Shown here piece by piece: positions 34,929 to 43,151 of a stretch of DNA of 64,000 bases. This DNA is from Phaeoceros laevis (lineage: Eukaryota > Anthocerotophyta > Anthocerotopsida > Notothyladales). The DNA lies in NCBI GenBank assembly GCA_049999765.1, contig JBNGIQ010009290.1, forward strand, positions 51,066 to 115,065, written 5' to 3'. The translations under genes and the position numbers were made by a program. The number at the start of each line of letters is the position of its first letter. Within the stretch, counting starts at the first letter, position 1. The notes beneath the pieces are model-generated. The model saw only the letters and a program-made list of their open reading frames with translations. It was not told the origin of the DNA and searched no databases.

Positions 34929-35680
34929 TTAAGTGCTTGCTTCTCCGGCTGCGAGGTTCAGTAATGATCGACGAATACGGAACAGGAGCATTCCCCTCCT
35001 AGAATACATGGAAGCTGCATCCCGGAAGATGATAATTCGATTTTCTACTTTGATATGTAAGCTGTCTGTGTGACAATCGGCACATAAACGCAGAGATGTC
35101 GAAAATCATATGGTTGTCCCCTCAGGTGTCTTGTTCAGCATATGCAATAGCCCATTTCTCGGTGTTCTCACGCAAGTGAACTTCCTGTTCATCATCTAGA
35201 AGCATCCTTTCATCATGATTCAGAAGTATCCTCTCTTCATTATGGGGGACTGACTGTTCCAGCCTTGCGTAGATACCGTCACTCTCAGGATGCTTCTTGT
35301 TTCCAAGTACAAGCTTGCGCCCACTCCACCCACTCAGTCCACCAGTTCTGACCTGGCGCCTCCCGTGCCCTACATTACCTGCATCTCCTTCACCTGCTCC
35401 CATAGCTGACCCCTTGCACAAACGTTGGACAGCAACCCATCAAATGCAGCCTCCATGACATCCAAACTGCTTGTAAAATTAGAAACCTCGCCCAAACGAA
35501 CTGCACGCCCCAGAAGATCATCATGCATATCAAGTGGTGTGCAGTTGCAGTACTGCCGTGATCTGTCCTCATCGCACTGAAGTATTTGTCCCATGTTACA
35601 ACATTCTCCAGTGCAGGTCTCTCAAACAATCGGCGCAGAGAACCACATCCCACTTGCAGTCCTCGTTGCATGATTATCTC
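34929..35680 (-). pseudogene. PPR-DYW RNA-editing factor pseudogene
   Basis: Read on the minus strand, the order of motifs is that of a plant PPR-DYW protein. It has a PPR unit with NVVTWDKYFSAM, an E-domain stretch with LLSNVCARGQLWEQVKEMQ, the DYW start (GLSGW...HPESDGIYARLEQ), EVHLRENTEKWAIAYA (normally 'HSEKLAIAFG'), NKTPEGTTI, then RLCADCHTDSLH and NRIIIRDAASM. Such proteins deaminate cytidines in organelle transcripts. Here the frame shifts several times, a TGA follows the TPEGTTI block, and the terminal Asp-Tyr-Trp is lost (stop at 34929-34931). The catalytic HSE motif reads NTE, so it would be inactive. Confidence 0.72.
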
Positions 35681-35819
35681 TGTTGCCCTTCATCACTCCT
35701 GGCCGCACTTGGTGACACTGCCCTTGGCGTAGCTTCCTTCAGCCACAGAAGTTGCACCCACCACTTGCACACCGCCCTAGCTTTGCACACCGCTTTGTAC
35801 CCCCAACTCGTGTATCATG

Positions 35820-36047
35820 CCGTGTGTCGACAGAGGCACCCTGAGCTTCCGGGAGTCCAACGAGCTCGCCCTGGAGCAGCGTGAGCTTTCCATCGTTGGC
35901 GGCACCGAGGACTACCGTTTTGTCCAGGGATTTGCTCACTTCGTGACCTACTTCAGGGACCCGGTCACTAAGCTGGCCACCACCAACATCACCGCCTTCG
36001 TGCACATCAACCCTGCATACACCAGTTACTTGAATCAGCAGATGTGA
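35820..36047 (+). pseudogene. Dirigent 3' fragment (copy E)
   Basis: The second half of a dirigent barrel is open and well conserved (GTLSFRESNELALEQREL, VGGTEDYRFVQGFAHF, TYFRDPVTKLATTNIT), ending in a natural stop at 36045-36047. The first half and signal peptide are missing. It begins after 'gtgtgtcgacag', which could act as a splice acceptor, but no upstream dirigent exon is visible and other dirigents here have no introns. I call it a truncated copy. It is closer in detail to copy D (AFVHINPAY versus AFVQVNTLY). Confidence 0.72.
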
Positions 36048-37002
36048 AGTTGTTGAGCTGTTGTAGGTGGCTGAGTAGACCTAGGTCTGTAGGCATTTTG
36101 TTCCACAGGTCTCTGCTGAAGGTCTCGTAGAGATTTGTAGCCATTTGTGTTCCAGCTCTGGATGAGAAGCGGGAGGATGGATATTGCTTTCTGCTGTTAA
36201 GAGAATGGATTGTGCTTGGGAAATTCCTCATTGTCTCGTCCCAATCGGATGTCGCAAAGCATGTGCTGAGACAAATCCTGAAGATTAAAAATTTCGGCCT
36301 GAGAAATTTGTCTGTATGGAACGTCCCTGTATCACCTCGTATCAAATGTCTTGGTCGGAATTCATGCGACCAGCTGGTCTCCACTTTGAAATTGAAAAGC
36401 TGTTGGCTTCCTACCCAAGATAATGCTGCAGCAGTCCACAAATCCACGCCAATTGCCAGGAAAGTCGATCAACGCCTACTTCGACCTACGCCCATGCAAA
36501 TTGCAACGCGAGGACGGTCGGACGGCATCCGACGGCGTTGCCGATGACCGCGAGGGCGAGGGTTGCCGGTGCCGGTAGAGAGGGAGAGAGAGGTGAGTAC
36601 GGATGCACCCTCCATGCTCCTCAAAATTCTTTTGAACTTCTGACAACCCGAGGCCTGACGGCGTCAGGGGGCCCCACTGATGAGGATGAGCTAGCTTCAA
36701 GTGATCATCAGGTCCGATTCAGATATGTGGTCGTGACAGGACGTGTGCAGGCACCGCAGGACCACCCGGTCACGGCCTGACCTGCCGGAATCTTTCACAT
36801 ATGCCCGGAGGTCATGTGAGGACGTGGCTATTTACCTAAATTACTTAACGTAGTGAGACGGTTTTATTCTAATTAAGTTAGGTGATGGAAAGTGAACGTG
36901 CACATGAACCGCCATCGCTCGGCACTCCGTCCGCCATCGCGCTGCAATCCGTCCTCCATCACGCTGCACCCCGCCCGCCATCACCTAGGTGGCGTGATTG
37001 CC
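36048..37002. other. Intergenic, no supported gene
   Basis: Nothing recognisable. The sequence around 36900-36985 contains a short GC-rich repeat of 'ccgccatc.ctcggcactccgt' type, possibly part of the transposase leader. Confidence 0.45.
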
Positions 37003-37383
37003 ATGGAACCTGGAGACATGCTCCTCTTACAAGCAATCATGTTGGGCGTCCTTGCCTATGTAGCCATTGAAGCGGCTGATTCATCATCCTTGGCATTGGT
37101 GTTAGGTTCTGTGGGCGCTGTTTTGCAATTGCAAGGAGAAGACAGTCGGGCTTCTCCGACTGCCAGGAGTACATGGTCATATGCTAGAAGCCAATCATTC
37201 TTTGACCAACAGCTCGTGTGCTCATACAGTGATGCAATGTTCAAGAAAAGGATGCGTATTACAAAAGCCACATTCTGTGCTATCTGTGCCAAGGTCAGTC
37301 CTGTGCTTACAACTCGCGATACTTCGTACAGGCGAGCTGTGCCACTAGAACATAAAGTCCATACAGGCGAGCTGTGCCACTAG
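37003..37383 (+). pseudogene. PIF/Harbinger-like transposase N-terminal relic
   Basis: From the ATG at 37003 the frame encodes a hydrophobic stretch, then SFFDQQLVCSYSDAMFKKRM, RITKATFCAICAKV and DTSYRRAVPLEHKV. The latter blocks match the N-terminal part of PIF/Harbinger (HARBI1-like) nuclease proteins ('FK..FRMS..TF..L...L.P.L...DT..R.PIP...RV'). The frame stops in a perfect 35-bp tandem duplication ('acaggcgagctgtgccactagaacataaagtccat', about 37329-37398) that shifts the phase. No DDE catalytic core is recognisable downstream. An earlier in-frame ATG at 36904 would extend it. Confidence 0.55.
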
Positions 37384-37677
37384 AACATAAAGTCCATAGC
37401 CCGACACAAAGCCATAGCTTGATACTTCTTGCGACCCAGCACCTCCTCGGCTGAGGTAGGACATGAAAGACTCGTGATTGCTACGCGGTGTAGGAGAGCA
37501 CATAGCTGTGGTTTGCCTACTTCCCTGGGAGAGAGGCCTGCAGTAGGAGAGTTGTTTGCTGCCTGGGAGTGTTGCGTGCAGCTGCGCCAGACTGGGGCTG
37601 CGTCCCTATGTAAGCAGATTGGGGCGGGCAGCATTCAATTTTAGAGGAAACCATGGCGGGCCAATAGGAGGAGATTT

Positions 37678-37748
37678 GAGTTGAGAGACCGCTCGCGAGC
37701 AGGCCATGGCGCCCCCGCCATGTCTTGTTCGCGAGCGTCTCTCAACTC
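37678..37748. repeat. Long near-perfect inverted repeat (33-bp arms)
   Basis: The left arm starts gagttgagagaccgctcgcg and the right arm ends cgcgagcgtctctcaactc. They pair over about 33 bases with one bulge and three mismatches around a 4-base loop. Transcribed, it would form a compact foldback of microRNA-precursor or MITE size. Confidence 0.85.
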
Positions 37749-37828
37749 TCGTTTACCTCTCAGAGTAATTTGGGTGTGTAAGCATGCCATGTGGCAATAG
37801 TTCATTGAACGTAAAAACATGACCGGGG

Positions 37829-37908
37829 TGTGTCAGCCATGACCGGCCTCAAGGGGTAGGTCACGGCTGACACATTCAGTCACGGTGTTCTCGGGTGACC
37901 GAGAACTT
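37829..37908. repeat. Two further hairpins
   Basis: The first has arms tgtgtcagccatgacc and ggtcacggctgacaca (37829-37844 and 37859-37874, one mismatch). The second is gttctcgg-gtga-ccgagaac (about 37889-37908), a perfect 8-bp stem with a 4-base loop. Confidence 0.8.
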
Positions 37909-38384
37909 GGTGTGAACAGAACGAAATGGTGTCGTCCAATCAGAACGCTTGTCGTGGGAGGGTGACCGCATATGTGAATGTTGGGATTGACGAGACAGTC
38001 GTCTGTCGGACTGTTGCCTACTTGGCCACCTATTTCTGCGACTACAGTAGGCTGTCAGTAGCAGTACTTCTCGAGCGGATTCCCTATCTGTGTTTTTTGA
38101 AATAAAACACACCTTTTGTTATTGCGGCCATAGCAAAAGTACAAAACGGCAACATATGTGACAAACCTCAGTTAAAGAGGATTTACTCCTAGACCTCGAT
38201 TAAAGAAGATTTATCCCTAGATCTTTCCTTGAGATGATTAGCACAATTGCACACAAGTCACACCATTAGGACCCCAGATCCCGCCCACACCCCAGATCCC
38301 GCCCAAAGCTGCTAGAGCGTAGATGGACTTGCTGTCCCCTACTGGGGCCAGCCCTTTCTTAATATATCAAGGTACAGCAAAGAG

Positions 38385-38575
38385 CCTGTAGAGCTAGACC
38401 TAAGCTTAGGTCCCAGACCTAAGCATCTAGCTATAAACTTAGGTCCCAGACCTAAGCAGTTACTAACTCAAGCTCTTGCTATAATGGAATCTTCCAGGAC
38501 AGAGCTCCAGAGCCAGACCTAAGCTTAGGTCCCAGACCTAACTTAGTTCTCAGACCTAACTTAGGTCTGCACTCA
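38385..38575. repeat. Short interspersed repeats of the 'cagacctaagcttaggtccc' type
   Basis: At least five copies of 'agacctaa(gc)..taggtccc' or 'cttaggtcccagacctaa' occur in 190 bp, each partly palindromic. A second short repeat ('gacacctagccca.ctagatatc') lies at 38600-38655. Confidence 0.7.
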
Positions 38576-38717
38576 ACTCATGCCCAATTCCAACCTATCA
38601 CTATCTGATACCTAGCCCAACTAGATATCTGACACCTAGCCCAGCTAGATATCAAGTAGTTAACACCTAGCTCGCGCTAAGGCATGCGCACACGCCTTGT
38701 GGTGTTCCGCTTAGGGA

Positions 38718-38817
38718 NNNNNNNNNNNNNNNNNNNNNNNNNNNNNNNNNNNNNNNNNNNNNNNNNNNNNNNNNNNNNNNNNNNNNNNNNNNNNNNNNNN
38801 NNNNNNNNNNNNNNNNN
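38718..38817. other. Assembly gap of 100 N
   Basis: A run of 100 unknown bases. Confidence 0.99.
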
Positions 38818-39034
38818 GACGTATTAAGCCTACATCTCCTTATATTACTAAGCTACCAATTAAATAGCTTGATTGCAAAATTCTATTAGTTTCTAACAAT
38901 ATGAGCGAATTTTGTGTATAATCTTGATCTTACATATTCTCACTTTGTAAAAGTCAAAACTCAACAAATCTTGTCACGCTAAAATCCTTGATCCAAACCA
39001 TAATACAATTTTAGGTAGCCACATTCTTTCATAG

Positions 39035-39952
39035 TTAATGATGATGAGAAGATGGCCTAAAACGCGAAGATGAGGGAGTACGAGTAGGTGCAAGTATAAT
39101 TTCATCTTCTGTATCATCAACCTCTGGCTCATCGCCCACCTTATCCTCTGGTTCGTCTTGGAAAATGTCTGCATCATCTTGAGTTGGCGAAGCATCTTCA
39201 ACTGGTGCAAGGTTTTCTGCAGGCGGAACATCTTTAGGAGACGGAACAAGGTTTTCTGCAGGCGCAACACCTTCAGGAGACGGAACAAGGTTTTCTGCAG
39301 ACGAAACATCTTCAGGAGACGGAACAAGGTTTTCTGCAGACGGAACATCTTCAGGAGACAGAACAACGTTTTCTGCAGACGGAACATCTTCAGGAGACGG
39401 AACAACGTTTTCTGCAGATGGAACATCTTTAGGAGCTTCAGCAGCCTCATAATTTGTCGATGCACTAGGGCTTGTTCCATTGTGATGGGGACTCGTACTT
39501 CGATGAGGGCTTCTTGTGTTGGGCGATGTAGAGCCATGTCCCCCTTGAGAGTCACTTCCACTAGCACTAGTGCTTGTACTTGTGCATACACCTGAATCTG
39601 AGCAAGAGGTTGTAGAGGAAGCTGTTGATGAACCGTCACCAGATGAACTTCCAGCACTGCTCGCTGACGATGAACCATCGTTAGACGAGCTCCCAGCACT
39701 TGCGGAACTTGTTGATAATAAGAACCGTTTTGATATTACTGATACACTTGCTCCTTCAGTATCCTCTCTGTTCGAAAGTTGCGAAGATAGAGATCCACCA
39801 TTTTTTTCAACATTCACAACATCTACGATACAATTGTTTTGAGACGTTGGCTTAGGGATTTGTCTTGCTTCTCCAATTTGAATGCTCAAGAGGTTAAAAC
39901 TCAAAGCTAGTGCGAGTACGAGAACAATTGGCATGATCTTCAACATCTTCAT
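39035..39952 (-). CDS. Secreted low-complexity protein with 13-residue repeats (unknown)
   Basis: Single exon, 305 residues, ATG at 39952. Residues 1-29 are a clear signal peptide (IMPIVLVLALALSFNLLSI). Residues 30-80 are ordinary sequence with RFLLS near 77. Residues 81-165 are Ser-rich, with a doubled GSSSxDGSSxASS unit and Ser-His-Thr-Pro stretches. Residues 176-250 contain six units of DVPSAENVVPSPE type (13 residues, 39 bp; 39203-39427). The tail is strongly acidic (EDKVGDEPEVDDTEDE), then basic and ends SSHHH. It has only three cysteines. It resembles wall- or matrix-associated, possibly O-glycosylated proteins in style, but I recognise no family. The reading frame is longer than chance despite the repeats, and a signal peptide at the first ATG supports a real gene. 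Confidence 0.7.
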   Translation of the reverse strand: MKMLKIMPIVLVLALALSFNLLSIQIGEARQIPKPTSQNNCIVDVVNVEKNGGSLSSQLSNREDTEGASVSVISKRFLLSTSSASAGSSSNDGSSSASSAGSSSGDGSSTASSTTSCSDSGVCTSTSTSASGSDSQGGHGSTSPNTRSPHRSTSPHHNGTSPSASTNYEAAEAPKDVPSAENVVPSPEDVPSAENVVLSPEDVPSAENLVPSPEDVSSAENLVPSPEGVAPAENLVPSPKDVPPAENLAPVEDASPTQDDADIFQDEPEDKVGDEPEVDDTEDEIILAPTRTPSSSRFRPSSHHH

Positions 39953-40680
39953 TATCTACACATATGCGAGTTTTTTTAGATTGCAATAACAGTAAGAAAA
40001 TCTAGGCAAAAGGCTTCAATACAACACTACACTTACTTCTACCTCGATATTCAAGGCGCTCTCGAATAAAATAACAATGAACAAGATAACACCACGAATG
40101 CTAGCTCAAAATTCAAGGTATTCTCCTATGAACTAACAATAGCCGATTGAGACCGATCGAGTGAATTGCAAAACAAATAAGGACGTGGATTTATATAGGT
40201 GCACCATTGCACGAAAATAGAGCTTAGGTTCTCATATAATATGTTACTATTTATATCTTATACACAATTAATTTAAGCAAAATAGTGGTATACTTAGAAA
40301 TTAACTAACAGTACTTGCTAAATTTGCGAATTATCTTTTTGGTTCGTGCTACCTCATGAAGTTGCTATAATTGCAATATTTGAGTATTTTTTTCCCCATG
40401 ATCGTAGTACTTCCATAAATTTTGTGAAAGGGTTATAATCTTTTACAAACTATAACCTTTTTACATCAAGGCTCTCAACTTTAATATAGAGCATGGGAAA
40501 CTATGTTATCGTGCCCTATTGTTAAATTAAAGTTATCATAAGGATGACAAGGTGACAATATGTTGAGTTGATGAGGTATTTTACAAGCAGCAAACATTAT
40601 ACATTTACTTACCAAGCGTCTAGATTATTGTATGAGCTACAAATCTCATCTACTAACTTATTAAGCGTCTAGAGTACTGT
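39953..40680. promoter_or_regulatory. Promoter and leader of the repeat-protein gene, then AT-rich spacer
   Basis: The minus strand reads CTATATAAAT at about 40191-40199, a good TATA box about 240 bases before the ATG, implying a long untranslated leader. Nothing else is seen up to the tandem array. Confidence 0.45.
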
Positions 40681-42270
40681 ATGAGCTGCAACTTGGTGAC
40701 CCTTGGTGTGTAGGTGCTAGGGTCACTGGGCTACTGCTGACTAGAGCTGCAACTTGGTGACCCTTGGTGTGCAGGTGCTAGGGTCACTGGGCTACTGCTG
40801 ACTAAAGAGTCTCCCTTAGGGAGTGCTCTCGTGAACCCTTTTTGGGGATTTAGGTTACGGGGACGCACGGGGACGCACGGGGATACAAGACCATCTTCCA
40901 AGATCTTAGTGCCTAGCTCCTTACCATAGAGCTTCCCTTAGGTAGTAGTAGTAGTAAAGAGCCCCGTCATCTACTAACTTATTATTAAGTGTTACAAGAC
41001 CATTATTAAGTGTTACAAGACCATCTTCCAAGATGCTCTTAGTGCCTAGCTCCTCACCATAGAGCTTCCCTTAGGTAGTAGTAGTAGTAAAGAGCCGTCA
41101 TCTACTAACTTATTAAGCGTTACAAGACCATCTTCCAAGATGCTCTTAGTGCCTAGCTCCTCACCATAGAGCTTCCCTTAGGTAGTAGTAGTAAAGAGCC
41201 GCAATCTACTAACTTATTNNNNNNNNNNNNNNNNNNNNNNNNNNNNNNNNNNNNNNNNNNNNNNNNNNNNNNNNNNNNNNNNNNNNNNNNNNNNNNNNNN
41301 NNNNNNNNNNNNNNNNNNGTGACCCTTGGTGTGCAGGTACTAGGTACTAGGGTCACTGGCTCACTTCCCTTAGGTAGTAGTAGTAAAGAGCCGCAATCTA
41401 CTAACTTATTAACCGTCTAGAGTACTGTATGAGCTGCAACTTGGTGACCCTTGGTGTGCAGGTACTAGGTACTAGGGTCACTGGCTCACTAGAGAGCCTT
41501 CCTTAGGGAGTACTCTCTTGAACCCTTTTCGGGGATTTAGGTTACGGGGACGCACGGGGATACAAGACCATCTTCCAAGATGCTCTTAGTGCCTAGCTCC
41601 TCACCATAGAGCTTCCCTTGGGTAGTAGTAGTAGTAAAGACGCATGGGGATACAAGACCTAGCTCCTCACCATAGAGCTTCCCTTAGGTAGTAGTAGTAG
41701 TAAAGACAACTTGATGACCCTCGGTGTGCAGGTGCTAGGGTCACTGGGCTACTCCTTGGTGTGCAAGTGCTAGGGTCACTGGGAGTACTCCAGTGACCTA
41801 TTGCTGACTAGAGAGCTAGTAAAGACGCACAGGGATACAAGACCATCTTCCAAGATGCTCTTAGTGCCTAGCTCCTCACCATAGAGCTTCCCTTCGGTAG
41901 TGAGCCACCTACCCACCCACTACCTACCCACTACGTAGCTAGTCAATCTATGGTGGTTACCATCTTCCAAGATGCTCTTAGTGCCTAGCTCCTCACCATA
42001 GGAGCTTCCCTTAGGTAGTGGGCTACCTACCCACCCACTACCTAACTAGTCAATCTATGGTGGTTACCATCTTGGAATGCTCTTAGTGCCTAGCTCCTCA
42101 CCATAGAGCTTCGCTTAGGTAGTGGGCTACCTACCCACCCACTACCTACCCACTACCTAACTAGTCAATCTATGGTGGTTAAGCAATGTTGGTCTGGGGC
42201 CACCTACCCACCCACTACCTAGCTAGTCAATCTATGGTGGTTAAGCAATGTTGGTTTGGGGCCATGTGGC
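40681..42270. repeat. Complex tandem array of several modules
   Basis: Modules recur in varying order: 'ctgcaacttggtgacccttggtgtgcaggt' with 'gctagggtcactgg'; 'accatcttccaagatgctcttagtgcc' with 'tagctcctcaccatagagcttccctta' and '(gta)n-aaagag'; and 'cacctacccacccactacct' with 'agtcaatctatggtggtta'. Copies number from four to eight each. A 100-N gap lies inside. The last module runs into the hairpin element at 42289. Confidence 0.85.
41219..41318. other. Assembly gap of 100 N
   Basis: A run of 100 unknown bases within the tandem array. Confidence 0.99.
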
Positions 42271-42288
42271 CTGAAGTGAATGCAAGAA

Positions 42289-42390
42289 CCAATTGATAGA
42301 GCACACTGCCCTGAGTGAATATTGAACCCGGCCACCCCTTCGGGGGTGGGGTTCTTTACCACTTGAATGTCCCTTTGGGACATTCAAGTG
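42289..42390 (-). repeat. Hairpin element, inverted partner of 23.4 kb
   Basis: Two adjacent hairpins: aacccggccacccc-ttcg-ggggtggggtt (42325-42353) and acttgaatgtccc-ttt-gggacattcaagt (42361-42389, a perfect 13-bp stem). Read on the minus strand, they are followed by the B-box-like 'gggttcaatattc'. The same unit is at 23436-23531 in the opposite orientation. Confidence 0.6.
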
Positions 42391-43151
42391 CTCTCCTAAA
42401 CCGTTTTTGGGGATTTAGGTCATATAGGAACACAAAACCAGCCTTGGATGACTCTTAGTACCCAAACTATAGGGGACACAAGACCGTCTTCAAATGGCTC
42501 TTAGTACCCAACGATCAAGAGGGCTTAGTTGCAAAGTGAGTTTTTCCCAAGACTATGATAACTTTTTTCCAAATCTCCGGTTTTTGTCCTTGGGGTCCAT
42601 CTCCATCGGAAAAAGCCTATTTTGGTTTCAACGCCCACCAACCAAGGATGAGAGCAATTTTTTTCCTTTTTTCTCTATTGGACAAAGAGTCCGGGTACAA
42701 AGGATCATACACTCAGTACACTTGAGATCAGCCAAAGATGATTTCTACATTAAGTGAAGTGGATGTCTCATAGTACACTCCTTGTATGCTCATACAATAC
42801 ACTTGAGATCAGCCAAGCTGATTTTCGACATAAGTGAAGTGGATGTTGAGCATACACGATGTGCATGTTTCGCATTGTTAGTAAAGAGTGTTTCTTTTTC
42901 TTCCAGTGCGGGCACTACTGTACATCCTCACAGGCATGGCATCGGTGGGAGGCATAAGTATGCCCATGGATGGGTAGGTAACGGGCCGTACGCTTTGGGT
43001 AGGGTACTGCTCGGAACCACATACTTACGCAGAATGAAAACTCCAGGTACTATACAGCGTAAAACTCTTTACTACCAAAAGAAAATCTACGCACTTTGCC
43101 GTCCGCTGGATAAATGACGAATTCATACAAACCTATCGGGCGTCCATCACC
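42391..43151. other. Intergenic; 3' flank of PARP
   Basis: A segment of about 60 bp ('acacttgagatcagccaa.gatttt..acat.aagtgaagtggatgt') is present twice, near 42717 and 42798. No gene is supported. Confidence 0.5.

Larger units (their letters stand above)
37384..39034. other. Repeat-rich spacer
   Basis: Holds the hairpins at 37678-37908, the 'agacctaagcttaggtccc' repeat family and an assembly gap. No gene seen. Confidence 0.5.

Noticed and set aside
38974-39699. A 241-codon frame on the minus strand
   Set aside because: It is an alternative frame of the 305-residue repeat protein, open because of the 39-bp repeats. It has no signal peptide and an implausible composition.
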